From: Thermodesulfobacteriota bacterium
GTDB lineage: Bacteria; Desulfobacterota; BSN033; UBA1163
Direction of reading: 5' to 3'
DNA: 64,000 nt
Assembly (NCBI GenBank): GCA_026415035.1
Contig: JAOAHX010000002.1
Span: 1 to 64,000 of the forward strand
Every line of letters starts with the position of its first letter. The stretch's first letter is position 1. The notes under the pieces are model-generated. The model saw only the letters and a list, made by a program, of their open reading frames with translations. It made no database searches and was not told where the DNA came from. Below are positions 17,632-26,604 of the stretch, piece after piece. The position numbers were made by a program, and so were the translations under genes.

Positions 17632-18645
17632 TCAGAAGATCTTCAAAATCTCATCCCGGGAGACGGCCTCGAGTTCCCTTTTCTTCCCTCCTCCAAGGGC
17701 CAAGGCCCGGCCGGGGCCTCGCCTCACCTTCCCGATCACACGGATGGGGATGGAGGCCTTCTCGAAGGCCCGTTGAACTCCGGCGTAATCTTCCGGCGAA
17801 ACCGTAAGGAGCAACGACCCGGAGGCGATCGTCCTTAAAGGGTCGATGCCGAAGGCCTGGCAAAGCGCCTGGGATTCGGGATAGACGAAGACCTCCTGGA
17901 GGTCGACCTCGAAGGTCTTTTCCGAAGCCATGGCCATCTCTACGATCCCGTTGATCAGCCCGCCCTCGGTGGGGTCGTGCATCGAATGGATCTCGGCAGA
18001 ACGGCAGGCGATCTGGGCCGCCCGAAGGACGTCGATCCCGGGATCGAAGATGAAGTTTTTCGCCTTCCGGATCAGGGAGGAGCGGAACCCCTTGGCCATC
18101 AACTCCGCCCCCTTCTCCCTTGCGATGATCGATGTCCCTTCGATGCAGACGCCTTTGGCCATGAGGAGGAGGTCTCCGTGTTTTGCCCCGCTGGTTTGAA
18201 CCAGTCTCTTCTTTGGGACCTCGCCGATCATGTGGCCGGAGAGAATGATCCGATCCAACCCCGGGGTGATCTCGGTGTGGCCTCCGATGAAGGAGAGACC
18301 AAAACGGCGGCAGGCCTGGGAGATTTGGCGGAAGACCTCCTGGACGACTTTAGGGTCCGTCCCCTTTTCCGGAAAGAGGAGGGTCGCCAGAAAGTATTTC
18401 GGAGTGGCCCCGCGGGTGGCGATGTCGTTGAGGTTGACGACGACGCCGTAGTAGCCGATCTCTTCCGTGGTGAAGGTGATGGGATCGGAGGTGAAGACCC
18501 AGTCATATTTCGATCCCGGTCCCGGATCGATCACCGCGGCATCTTCACCGATTTTGGGTCCTAAGACGACCGTGGGATCGAGGCGACAGTATCGCTTCAG
18601 AACCTTGTTGAGAAGAGTCAATGGAAGTTTGCCGGGCTCCAACAT
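17632..18645 (-). CDS. AIR synthase (PurM/HypE-like) family protein
   Basis: 337 residues from ATG 18645, which has AAGGTGGG upstream; an in-frame ATG 12 codons earlier (18681) is possible. The fold is that of ATP-binding PurM/HypE/ThiL/SelD proteins: GPKIGEDAAVIDPG near 27, VVNLNDIATRGATPKYF near 65, SFIGGHTEITPGLD near 117, and MHDPTEGGLINGIVEMA near 220. The C-terminus lacks the HypE PRIC-type cysteine tail, so it is not classical hydrogenase maturation HypE. Similar proteins are annotated hydrogenase expression/formation protein HypE-like in anaerobes. The true reaction is unknown. It opens an operon with an MFS permease and an M24 peptidase. Confidence 0.88.
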   Translation of the reverse strand: MLEPGKLPLTLLNKVLKRYCRLDPTVVLGPKIGEDAAVIDPGPGSKYDWVFTSDPITFTTEEIGYYGVVVNLNDIATRGATPKYFLATLLFPEKGTDPKVVQEVFRQISQACRRFGLSFIGGHTEITPGLDRIILSGHMIGEVPKKRLVQTSGAKHGDLLLMAKGVCIEGTSIIAREKGAELMAKGFRSSLIRKAKNFIFDPGIDVLRAAQIACRSAEIHSMHDPTEGGLINGIVEMAMASEKTFEVDLQEVFVYPESQALCQAFGIDPLRTIASGSLLLTVSPEDYAGVQRAFEKASIPIRVIGKVRRGPGRALALGGGKKRELEAVSRDEILKIF

Positions 18646-18734
18646 GGAGGCGGATTCCCACCTTAAGTTTGGGTAAAACATTAAAACAGATCGAGCGGGA
18701 ACCGCAAGGGAGGGTTGGGCGGGAAGAAGTCAAC

Positions 18735-18770
18735 AGGAGAGGGCCTGGCCGGTGGATAAGGCCCTCTCCT
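18735..18770. terminator. Perfect 11-bp hairpin between operons
   Basis: AGGAGAGGGCC at 18735-18745 pairs perfectly with GGCCCTCTCCT at 18760-18770 across a 14-nt loop. It lies 20 nt past the stop of the split PEP-synthase N-terminal subunit (minus strand) and before the PurM-like gene. No T-run follows on either strand, so it may be a Rho-dependent end, an RNA-stability hairpin or an imperfect intrinsic terminator. Confidence 0.55.
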
Positions 18771-18789
18771 CGATTTTCAGCAGAAGACG

Positions 18790-19854
18790 TCAAAGGTTTA
18801 TTTTTATAGTGGACAATGCCTTCTCCATCAGGAGCTCGTAGGCGCTCTTCTTTCCGAGCACCGGTTCTTTCTTCTTCTGGCTCCAGATCGTCTCCGGCCG
18901 GCTCTGAACCATATAAATGTTGAAAGGGAAGGGATTCTGGCGGTCGATGGCCCACTCGATGTCCTGGGCGCCTCCATAATAGTCTTCGATTCTCTTCGCA
19001 TATCGTGCCAGCTCGAGGACCTCCTCGTCCGCGAGGCAGGGGATCTCTCTCCGATCGGGAGGGATGTCTCGGTGCATGACCCCTCCGCTTCGAGGGTCGA
19101 AGACGCATTCGGTCTCTTTTAAAGAGATCTCCTTCACCAGGTCCAGGGTCACCTTATCGACGACGAATTTGTCAGGATTGCAGAGACCTGCGACGACCGT
19201 CTCTCCCAATCCCCAGTTGCCTTCGATGACCACCTTGGAGGGATCTCCGTTGAGGGGATTAAGGGTGAACATCACCCCAGCACACCGGGCATCGACCATC
19301 TTCTGGACGCCCACGCTGATCAAAACCTTTTCGTGCGGAAAGCCCATCTTCACCCGGTAGGAGATGGCCCTTGGAGTGAAGAGGCTCGCCATGCATTGCT
19401 TGATCTTTTTGAGCACCTCGTCGATCCCACGGACCCAGAGAAAGGTGTCCTGCTGACCGGCGAAGCTCGCCCCGGGTAGGTCTTCTGCCGTGGCGCTCGA
19501 GCGAACGGCGACCGGAAGGTCGGGCGTGTTGAACACATTGGCCAGGGCCTCGTAATTGGAGGCGATCTCTTCGGTCATCCTTTGGGAGAAGGGGGTGTTG
19601 GCGATCAGCCCCTGGATGGCCTGGCTTGCCTCTTCCAAGGAGGCCACGTCTTGTAAATTGACGCGGGCAAGGATCTTTTCAATCTCTTCCTTGAGACTGC
19701 CGGTGATAAAATCGAGGTAGGCCTCTGTGGTCACCGAGAATCCAGGGGGGACCGGGATGTCGGCCCGGATCAGCTCGCCCAGGCTGGCATTTTTCCCTCC
19801 GACGAGGGCGATGGCCTCCTTCCCCGCCTTATCGAACCAAAGTGTGTAGGGCAT
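18790..19854 (-). CDS. PEP synthase N-terminal-like subunit (phenylphosphate synthase beta-like)
   Basis: 354 residues. ATG 19854 has CAGGAG 7 nt upstream; the extra N-terminal frame is not needed. The protein covers only the ATP-grasp-type PEP/pyruvate-binding domain of PEP synthase: LVGGKNASLGELI near 18, VPPGFSVTTEAY near 35, VAVRSSATAEDLPGASFAGQQ near 115, and ENPF-like DRQNPFPFNIYMVQSRPETIW near 320. The swivelling phosphohistidine domain is encoded by the adjacent upstream gene. This two-protein split is known for phenylphosphate synthase of anaerobic phenol degraders such as Thauera (about 40 kDa and 70 kDa subunits). ATP-dependent phosphorylation of an unknown acceptor is the best guess; the third CBS-domain subunit of Thauera is not seen here. 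Confidence 0.87.
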   Translation of the reverse strand: MPYTLWFDKAGKEAIALVGGKNASLGELIRADIPVPPGFSVTTEAYLDFITGSLKEEIEKILARVNLQDVASLEEASQAIQGLIANTPFSQRMTEEIASNYEALANVFNTPDLPVAVRSSATAEDLPGASFAGQQDTFLWVRGIDEVLKKIKQCMASLFTPRAISYRVKMGFPHEKVLISVGVQKMVDARCAGVMFTLNPLNGDPSKVVIEGNWGLGETVVAGLCNPDKFVVDKVTLDLVKEISLKETECVFDPRSGGVMHRDIPPDRREIPCLADEEVLELARYAKRIEDYYGGAQDIEWAIDRQNPFPFNIYMVQSRPETIWSQKKKEPVLGKKSAYELLMEKALSTIKINL

Positions 19855-19935
19855 GGCAAACTCCTGAATGATAGGGGTTTGGCCGGAGGTTGGGAGATGC
19901 CCAACCTCCGACCTCAACCCTCAAACCGAGGTTCG

Positions 19936-21783
19936 TTACGCTCGCTTCAGGATCTTTACGATCCCTGTGTTTCCATCCACCCTTACAGTGTCGCCTGTCT
20001 TGAGGACGGAAGTGGCGATTCCCGTGCCCGTCACCGATGGGACGCCATACTCCCTGCAAACGATCGCTGCGTGGCTGGTGATCCCTCCGATGTCCGTGAT
20101 GGAGGCCTTGATCTTGGTGAAGACCGGGGCCCAGGCTGGGTTCGTCGTCGGGCAGACCAGGATCTCTCCCTGTTCCACCAGGGTGATCTCTTCGAGACGC
20201 TTGACGACCCGAACGGTCCCTTCGACCACCCCTGCCGAGGAGGCGAATCCTTTGAGTTCGGTCACCTCGGCCGGGACGACGGCCACCCCCTTCAGCCACT
20301 CCTGGACCTTTTCGGTCGTGATCCCCCAGAGCATGATGGTGAAAGGTTCGGCCACCTCCTCCGGTGGCTTTCCCAGGGCCGGAATCGGCGTCCATTTTTT
20401 GGCTGCCTCCAAGATCTTCTTCCTTTTTTCCACCTTGGCCTGCCAGTAGGCGCCTCCCGAGGGGACCCCTTCTCCCAGGGCCCACGTGGTGGCCAGATCT
20501 TCCATGAGATAAGGGACTTCGAACCGGTTGAACAGATAGATGTCATCGGGTTCTTTCAGGATCCCGTATTTGACGAGGACATTTCCGAATTCCCTCACCT
20601 TTTCGAACCAGATCGTATGGAGCCAGTGCTCCACCCAGAAGAGATGGTCTTCAGCGTATTTATAGATCGTCCGGACTGCCTTGTAGGTGTCGTCAAAGGA
20701 TTTTCTGTCCTCATCCGTTTTGATCAATTTGCGGTACTGTTCGGCAAGCTCCGCCCTTTCTTTGTCGATCCCTGGAAGGTCTCGTTCGATCCTCTCTCCC
20801 CTCTCGATTCTCTCGATGTAACTTTTCAGGTATCCGAAGGGGATTTCGGGTTTGGAGATCCAACTCCCCTCATAGTGGAACCAACCGCTTCCACAGGAGA
20901 CATAGAACCAGGGATCCTTCGCTTTTTCATATTCAACCAACCAGTCCCTGCCTTCGGCAGACTGGCGGAGGGCGGCGATCTTTTCTTCGACCGACAGATC
21001 GCTCTTTAGGATCTTGGACAGCTCGGGGATGGCCGCGGCGATGCGGGCCAGTCTGCCCAACTCTTCTTCGGGACGGAACATCTGGACGTAGGCTCCGGCG
21101 ACCAGTTTCCCGATGGTGCTTTCGGCGATCCCGGGGAAGAGCTTCCGGCAGGTGTCTGCGAAGAGGAGATAGGCGAGATAGGCGAGGTTGAGATACTGGA
21201 AGTGGAACTGCCAGCCTTTAATCATCAGGTTGACCAGCCTGTCCCAGGCATCGATGAGTTCGTAGGAGGTATAGAAGCCCTTGGGTTCAGGAAAGACCGT
21301 ATCATCGTCCTCGAACTTGGGGAACTCTTTGGGGACCTTGATGTTGGCCATCTCCTCACCCAAGGCCCTGAATTTTTTTAGCCATAACCCCCAGAGGGCA
21401 TCATAATGGTCGAATACATAAAAGACCCTTTTCTGAAAGAGGGCTGCTTTTTCAGCAATGATCTCCTGTGGCGGGGGGGCGACAGGGGTGATGTACATAT
21501 AGCAACCGACCATCCTCTGAGCGATGCCCTGAGCTGGCGGGATGCAGAAGACCCTTGTGGTGTATTGGGACAAGGCGATCTGCCAGGCTTCGTGGAAGAT
21601 GAGATCAAGGGGATACATTGCCTCAGGGGCATGGATCTTGTCTTGGAACCAGAAATGGCTTTCCTCCCACTCTTTTCTCTCTTTGCTGAACAGATAGTAA
21701 GGGGGATACATCTCCTCCCAACCTTCCAGTTCCTTCGGCAGTTCCAGCTCCAATGGCATTGGGAAACTTTTGGTGTTTGCCAT
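19936..21783 (-). CDS. PEP-utilising enzyme with phosphohistidine domain (phenylphosphate synthase alpha-like)
   Basis: 615 residues, first gene of a two-gene operon. The last 90 residues hold the PEP-utiliser mobile domain: ILVCPTTNPAWAPVFTKIKA, then DIGGITSHAAIVCREYGVPS, where the His in TSHAAI is the phosphorylated swivelling residue, then GDTVRVDGNTGIVKIL. The first 480 residues are helical, rich in Trp and Tyr, and are not the standard PEP-synthase part, as in the alpha subunit of phenylphosphate synthase (about 607 residues in Thauera). With the beta-like subunit 81 nt downstream it forms a split phosphotransfer enzyme. No phenylphosphate carboxylase genes lie nearby, so the acceptor may not be phenol. 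Confidence 0.85.
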   Translation of the reverse strand: MANTKSFPMPLELELPKELEGWEEMYPPYYLFSKERKEWEESHFWFQDKIHAPEAMYPLDLIFHEAWQIALSQYTTRVFCIPPAQGIAQRMVGCYMYITPVAPPPQEIIAEKAALFQKRVFYVFDHYDALWGLWLKKFRALGEEMANIKVPKEFPKFEDDDTVFPEPKGFYTSYELIDAWDRLVNLMIKGWQFHFQYLNLAYLAYLLFADTCRKLFPGIAESTIGKLVAGAYVQMFRPEEELGRLARIAAAIPELSKILKSDLSVEEKIAALRQSAEGRDWLVEYEKAKDPWFYVSCGSGWFHYEGSWISKPEIPFGYLKSYIERIERGERIERDLPGIDKERAELAEQYRKLIKTDEDRKSFDDTYKAVRTIYKYAEDHLFWVEHWLHTIWFEKVREFGNVLVKYGILKEPDDIYLFNRFEVPYLMEDLATTWALGEGVPSGGAYWQAKVEKRKKILEAAKKWTPIPALGKPPEEVAEPFTIMLWGITTEKVQEWLKGVAVVPAEVTELKGFASSAGVVEGTVRVVKRLEEITLVEQGEILVCPTTNPAWAPVFTKIKASITDIGGITSHAAIVCREYGVPSVTGTGIATSVLKTGDTVRVDGNTGIVKILKRA

Positions 21784-22001
21784 AATTGCCCCTCCTTATC
21801 GAATGGATTTGCAGACCATGAGTAGGGTGGTCTTGGGACTTGGGAACCTCTCTCTCCTCACCTCCTTTCTAAAAAGAGATTTCCCCCCTCAAAGGATGTT
21901 ATCGTGAAAGGCCTATCCCCCTATTTACTGCCACCATCGCTCATCGAAGGGAACCTTGGGCAAAGGAAGGGAATAAGGGTTCTTGAGAGCGCTGTCATAG
22001 C

Positions 22002-22043
22002 ATTATCTTCCTACTGACAAGATTTGTCAACAAAATTTTTGTT
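22002..22043 (-). promoter_or_regulatory. Strong sigma-70 promoter with palindromes for the split PEP-synthase operon
   Basis: Read on the minus strand: TTGACA (22030-22025), 17-nt spacer, GATAAT (22007-22002). The -35 end sits inside a perfect TGACA-N5-TGTCA inverted repeat (22015-22029), and immediately upstream is AACAAAA-N-TTTTGTT (22029-22043). The predicted leader before the ATG at 21783 is about 210 nt, unusually long, and holds no other gene I can see. Confidence 0.65.
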
Positions 22044-22090
22044 ATAAGTGGATTACCTATGGTTTTGTAGAAGGCTCGATCGGGAGGGGC

Positions 22091-22294
22091 TTAAGGTTTC
22101 AAGACCAGCTCGATCTGGGGGGCGTTCTTATCGATCTTGGTCCCGACGGAGGAAGAACAGTAGGCACAGAGGTATTCGAATTCGTCGCCCTCGGGCAAGA
22201 CCAGAAGGAGTCTCTTTCGCACCGGAACCGCCCTTTTGCACCTCGGGCAGTATAGAGAGGTCGCCTCGAACTCTTCGAAATTGGATGGTCTCAT
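22091..22294 (-). CDS. Small zinc-ribbon protein
   Basis: 67 residues with two CxxC knuckles: YCPRCKR near 15 and YLCAYCSS near 42, separated by a basic and acidic strand pair (VRKRLLLVLPEGDEFEY). It looks like a one-module zinc ribbon, probably cytoplasmic; partner and function are unknown. No ribosome binding site precedes the ATG. Instead a good promoter ends 7 nt before it, so the message is probably leaderless. The gene diverges from the copper-ATPase gene. Confidence 0.72.
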   Translation of the reverse strand: MRPSNFEEFEATSLYCPRCKRAVPVRKRLLLVLPEGDEFEYLCAYCSSSVGTKIDKNAPQIELVLKP

Positions 22295-22300
22295 AGCAAA

Positions 22301-22329
22301 ATTATAAAAAATTTGGGTTTGGTTGGCAA
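22301..22329 (-). promoter_or_regulatory. Promoter for a leaderless zinc-ribbon message, overlapping a divergent one
   Basis: Minus strand: TTGCCA (22329-22324), 17-nt spacer, perfect TATAAT (22306-22301); the next bases are TTTGCT then ATG at 22294, so transcription would start at or next to the A of ATG. On the plus strand the same palindromic core gives TTGGCA (22323-22328), 17 nt, TAAAGA (22346-22351), a weaker promoter toward the P-type ATPase gene. Confidence 0.6.
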
Positions 22330-22432
22330 TCTGTTCAAAATACGTTAAAGATGATTCAGAGGGGATTCTCCCCGATCGTTGGACGGGAGGAGACGAAGAT
22401 GGAAAAGAGGGGTGGCTCGATGCGGAGGTCCG

Positions 22433-24925
22433 GTGAGAACGGGTGATCCGGAGGGCAAGCTTGAGCGGGTGGATCTTCCCATCGCAGGCATGAGCTGTGC
22501 CAGTTGTGCGGCGAGGATTGAAAAGGGACTGGCCAGCCTCGAAGGGGTATCCCAGGCCACGGTCAATTTTGCCTCAGAGAGGGCAACGGTCTTCTTCGAT
22601 CCAGGCAAAATAGAGATCCCTGCCTTGATTCAGAAGGTGGCAGACCTTGGTTACAGCGCAAAGGTGGAGAAGATCACCCTACCCATCCAGGGCATGACCT
22701 GTGCCTCCTGTGTCAGCCGGGTGGAAAAGGGACTCCGTGCGGTCAAAGGGGTCCTCTCGGTCAACGTCAACCTCGCCACTCAGAGGGCGACCCTCGAATT
22801 CCTCCCCGGGACCGTTTCGATCCGGGATCTGAGAGATACCGTGGCTGCGCTCGGTTATCGGGTGGTGGAGACCGACCGGGAGGCCTCAGGTTTGGGAGAA
22901 GAAGACCTCCTCGAACGGGAGAGGCTTGAAAGGGAAGCCGAACTGGTCAGGCTGAAAAGGAAGTTTTGGGCGGGGGCCGCCCTCTTCGTTCCCATCCTGG
23001 CCCTCATGTATGGAGCGGGGATCCTTGAGAGAAGGCTGGGCCTCGAGAGGGAGATGAACTTCTTCCTCCAGTTCCTGTTTGCCACGCCTGTTCAGTTCTG
23101 GGCAGGGGCGCAGTTTTATGTCGGTTTCTTGAAGGCGATCCGGAACAAGACGAGCGATATGAACACCTTGATCGCGGTGGGAACCTCGGCCGCCTATCTC
23201 TACAGCCTTGTCGTCACCTTTGCCTCCCATTGGATCATGGTCGAAGGCCTGAGGCTTGAAGTCTACTTCGATACCTCGTCGGCCATCATCGTCCTCATCC
23301 TCCTCGGAAGATTCTTCGAGGCGAGGGCCAGGGGAAGGACCTCAGAGGCGATCAAAAGATTGATCGGCCTTCAGCCGAAGACCGCCCGTGTGGTCCGAAA
23401 CGGGATGGAAAGAGACATTCCGGTCGGCGAGGTGATTGTGGGTGACAGGATCGTGGTCCGCCCCGGGGAGAAGATCCCGGTGGATGGGGTCGTCATCGAA
23501 GGCCACTCCTCCGTGGACGAGTCGATGGTGACAGGAGAGTCTCTGCCCGTCGAAAAGAAGATCGGGGACCGGGTGATCGGTGCGACGATCAACAAAACAG
23601 GGACCTTCGTCTTTGAAGCGACCCGGGTGGGGAAGGAGACGGTTTTGGCTCAGATCATCCGTCTGGTCCAGGAGGCCCAGGGGTCCAAGCCTCCGATCGC
23701 CCGGCTGGTCGACGTGATCGCCAGTTATTTCGTCCCGATCGTCATCGCCATCGCCCTCCTCACCTTCATCCTCTGGTCCCTTTTCGGCCCTCCTCCGGCC
23801 CTCACCTATGCCTTTCTCAACTCCATCGCCGTCTTGATCATCGCCTGCCCCTGCGCCCTCGGTCTGGCCACTCCCACCTCGATCATGGTCGGGACGGGAA
23901 AGGGGGCAGAATTTGGGATATTGATCCGTGGGGCAGAGGCCCTCGAATCAGCCCAGCGGCTCGACACCATCGTCCTGGACAAGACAGGGACGTTGACGCG
24001 AGGGGTTCCGACCGTCACCGACATCGTGGCCTCTCCACCCTTTTCGGAGAAAGAGATACTGACCCTGGCGGCCTCTGCCGAAAGGAGGTCAGAACATCCC
24101 CTTGGAGGGGCAATCCTGCAGAAGGCGAACGAGGCGGGATTGACCCTCCTCGATCCGGTGGACTTTCAGGCCATCGCAGGTCATGGCATCGAGGCGATGA
24201 TCGACTCCAAGAAGGTGATCCTCGGCAATATGCGGTTGATGGAAGAGAGGGGGATCGGGCTCAACGGATGGAAGGAGCATTGGGAAACCCTCTCCGGACA
24301 GGGGAAGACGGTGATGTTTCTGGCCGTGGACGGTAAGGCGGCGGGCCTGATAGCGGTAGCCGACACCCTGAAAGAAGGCTCGAAGGAGGCTGTCTCTTCG
24401 TTACAGCGGATGGGTCTGGAGGTCGTGATGCTGACGGGCGATCATGAACGGACAGCCCTGGCCATCGCCCGTCAGGCGGGTATCGAACGGGTCCTTGCCG
24501 GAGTTCTTCCGGAGAAGAAGGCCGAAGAGGTGAGAAGGCTCCAGGCCGAGGGAAGGAAGGTCGGCATGGTGGGCGATGGAATCAACGATGCCCCTGCCCT
24601 GGCCCAAGCCGATGTGGGCATGGCCATCGGTACCGGAACGGATGTGGCGATCGAGGCCTCGGACATCACCCTCATCGGAGGGGATTTAAGGGGTGTGGCC
24701 ACGGCCATTGCCCTCAGCAAGGCCACTGTCCGAAACATCAAGCAGAACCTCTTCTGGGCCTTTGCCTACAACACGGTCCTCATCCCAGTGGCTGCCGGTG
24801 CGCTCTTTCCCTTCTTCGGGATCCTCCTCGACCCCATCCTGGCCGCCGGGGCCATGGCCTTCTCCTCGGTGACGGTCGTCTCGAATGCCTTGAGATTGAG
24901 GAGGTTTAAGCCGCCCCTTCGTTGA
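22433..24925 (+). CDS. copA: Copper-translocating P1B-type ATPase
   Basis: 830 residues from GTG 22433 (GGAGG about 5 nt upstream); a TTG-initiated extension from 22379 is less likely. Two heavy-metal-binding domains come first, each with a Cxx[15 protein letters not shown] and [14 protein letters not shown]. Then eight membrane helices, the actuator TGES, the ion-path CPC in [18 protein letters not shown], the phosphorylation site DKTGTLT, the P1B-specific SEHPLGGAI, and [20 protein letters not shown]. The CPC motif plus two HMAs point to Cu(I) export across the inner membrane. The segment is not preceded by a CopY/CueR regulator in this window. HtrA follows 66 nt downstream. Confidence 0.95.
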   Translation: MRTGDPEGKLERVDLPIAGMSCASCAARIEKGLASLEGVSQATVNFASERATVFFDPGKIEIPALIQKVADLGYSAKVEKITLPIQGMTCASCVSRVEKGLRAVKGVLSVNVNLATQRATLEFLPGTVSIRDLRDTVAALGYRVVETDREASGLGEEDLLERERLEREAELVRLKRKFWAGAALFVPILALMYGAGILERRLGLEREMNFFLQFLFATPVQFWAGAQFYVGFLKAIRNKTSDMNTLIAVGTSAAYLYSLVVTFASHWIMVEGLRLEVYFDTSSAIIVLILLGRFFEARARGRTSEAIKRLIGLQPKTARVVRNGMERDIPVGEVIVGDRIVVRPGEKIPVDGVVIEGHSSVDESMVTGESLPVEKKIGDRVIGATINKTGTFVFEATRVGKETVLAQIIRLVQEAQGSKPPIARLVDVIASYFVPIVIAIALLTFILWSLFGPPPALTYAFLNSIAVLIIACPCALGLATPTSIMVGTGKGAEFGILIRGAEALESAQRLDTIVLDKTGTLTRGVPTVTDIVASPPFSEKEILTLAASAERRSEHPLGGAILQKANEAGLTLLDPVDFQAIAGHGIEAMIDSKKVILGNMRLMEERGIGLNGWKEHWETLSGQGKTVMFLAVDGKAAGLIAVADTLKEGSKEAVSSLQRMGLEVVMLTGDHERTALAIARQAGIERVLAGVLPEKKAEEVRRLQAEGRKVGMVGDGINDAPALAQADVGMAIGTGTDVAIEASDITLIGGDLRGVATAIALSKATVRNIKQNLFWAFAYNTVLIPVAAGALFPFFGILLDPILAAGAMAFSSVTVVSNALRLRRFKPPLR

Positions 24926-24991
24926 AGAAGGAAAGGGATCGATCCTTAGGACAACCAATCGCTCTCATAGGAATCGAAAGGAGGATCTCAA

Positions 24992-26077
24992 ATGGGTCTT
25001 GACAGGTCGAAGAAAACAATTCTCACCCTTTCCATCCTACTCCTCGCATTGCTCGCCCTCGGAAGGCCAGCCCTCTCCATCACCGAAGATGAGAAGAACA
25101 ATATCGCGGTCTATGAGAAGGCGGCCGATGGCGTGGTCAATATCACCAGCATCGCCGTCCAGTTCGATTTCTTCTTCAACCCCTTTCCGGCACAGGGGTC
25201 GGGCTCCGGTACGATCATCGATACAAAGGGCCACATCTTGACGAATCATCATGTGGTGGCCAACGCCCAGAAACTGGAGGTCACCCTCGCCGATGGATCG
25301 AAGTGGCCTGCCAAATTGATCGGCTCCGACCCGGATAACGACCTCGCCGTGATCAAGATCGAGGCTCCCCGGGAGAGGTTGAAGGTGGTTCCCATGGGCG
25401 ATTCGAAGAACTTGAGGATCGGGCAGAAGGTACTGGCCATCGGGAATCCCTTCGGATTCGAAAGGACCCTGACCACAGGGGTCATCAGCTCCCTGGGCCG
25501 GACGATCCGATCCGAGGTCGGGACGATGATCGAAGATGTGATCCAGACCGATGCGGCCATCAACCCTGGCAATTCCGGCGGTCCCCTGCTCAACTCCGAT
25601 GGAGAGGTCATCGGGATCAACACGGCCATCATCAGCCCCTCCGGCGGAAGCGTGGGCATCGGATTTGCCATCCCGGTCAACACGGCCAAGAAGGTGATCC
25701 CGGAGTTGATCGCCAAAGGGTATGTCTCCTATCCCTGGATCGGGGCTACCATCCAGCCGCTCCTCCCCGAGGTGGCCAAATATTTGAAGTTAAACGTCGA
25801 ACGGGGGGCGATGATCGCAGAGGTGGTCAAGGGGGGTCCTGCGGATAAAGCTGGATTAAAGGGAGGCACCCAGAGGGTCCAGGTGGGGAACATGATCGTC
25901 GTGATCGGGGGCGACGTGGTCGTCAAGGCCGATCAACAGGAAATCCGATCCCATGACGAACTGATCCGCTTCATCCGCGAGAAGAAACCGAACGAGACGG
26001 TCACCCTCAGGGTGCTACGGAAAGGAAGATTTGAAGATGTGAAGGTCACCCTCGGCGAGCGGCCGAGGAGGAGGTAA
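24992..26077 (+). CDS. HtrA/DegP-like serine protease with PDZ domain
   Basis: 361 residues; ATG preceded by AAAGGAGG. An N-terminal hydrophobic segment (LTLSILLLALLALG) acts as signal or anchor. The trypsin-like domain shows the catalytic triad: His in TNHHVV near 87, Asp in DPDNDLAVIKI near 115, Ser in NPGNSGGPLL near 195. A PDZ domain covers about 250-355 (IGATIQPL, GGPADKAGLKGG, NETVTLRVLRKG). Periplasmic quality-control protease or chaperone, here possibly co-transcribed with the copper ATPase gene, which would make sense for envelope stress by metals (inference). Confidence 0.94.
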   Translation: MGLDRSKKTILTLSILLLALLALGRPALSITEDEKNNIAVYEKAADGVVNITSIAVQFDFFFNPFPAQGSGSGTIIDTKGHILTNHHVVANAQKLEVTLADGSKWPAKLIGSDPDNDLAVIKIEAPRERLKVVPMGDSKNLRIGQKVLAIGNPFGFERTLTTGVISSLGRTIRSEVGTMIEDVIQTDAAINPGNSGGPLLNSDGEVIGINTAIISPSGGSVGIGFAIPVNTAKKVIPELIAKGYVSYPWIGATIQPLLPEVAKYLKLNVERGAMIAEVVKGGPADKAGLKGGTQRVQVGNMIVVIGGDVVVKADQQEIRSHDELIRFIREKKPNETVTLRVLRKGRFEDVKVTLGERPRRR

Positions 26078-26094
26078 AGGAGCACGCCTCTCTC

Positions 26095-26505
26095 TTATTT
26101 GGGACATTTTCCGACCCATTTGCCTTTGAGGTTCTGGGTCATCTCCATGCCCCCCTGCTTCATCTTGATCAGGCCGTCGAAGGTCTCTCCTTTGTAAGTG
26201 ACCTTGCCGTCAAAAGTGGCCGCTCCTTCCCTCGTTTTGCACTCCATCAGCCAGGTGACCGTGTCTCCTTTCACCTCATGTTTGATCAATTTACACTCCT
26301 GCCCGGGCTCAGCCTTCTGGGGGACCATGTCCTTTTTGGTCAGACAATGGGAAGAAGTCTGGGGAGGCATCTTCACGGGCATCCCCGGCATCTCCATCGT
26401 CATCGTGATCTCCCAGAGACCCTCCTTCATGTTCTGGGCGGAGGTCATACCCCCTAAGAACAGGACCGCTAACCCCATCACCAGCGCCAGACCGACCTTC
26501 TTCAT
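26095..26505 (-). CDS. DUF3617 family periplasmic protein
   Basis: 136 residues from ATG 26505 (AAAGGAGG upstream; the frame extends to 26553 but without a better start). A signal peptide (VGLALVMGLAVLFLGGMTSAQ) is followed by the DUF3617 pattern: MKEGLWEITMTMEMPGMP, a Cys pair around HCLTKKDM and GQECKLIKHEV, then MECKTREG and GKVTYKGETFDGLI. Small secreted beta-rich proteins of unknown function, common in Proteobacteria. A shorter relative lies at 27422-27697. The gene ends 17 nt from the convergent htrA stop. Confidence 0.85.
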   Translation of the reverse strand: MKKVGLALVMGLAVLFLGGMTSAQNMKEGLWEITMTMEMPGMPVKMPPQTSSHCLTKKDMVPQKAEPGQECKLIKHEVKGDTVTWLMECKTREGAATFDGKVTYKGETFDGLIKMKQGGMEMTQNLKGKWVGKCPK

Positions 26506-26604
26506 CCCCTTTCCTCCTTTCGGAATGGATATGGAATCCGCCTTCTTCCTCAAGCGGAAAGACTCCCCTCTAAAAAGGAGGGTCTTTTCCTGCCCCGTGA
26601 ACCC

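Noticed and set aside
17632-18645. True hydrogenase maturation HypE
   Set aside because: No C-terminal cysteine tail and no hyp or hydrogenase genes around; only the fold is shared.
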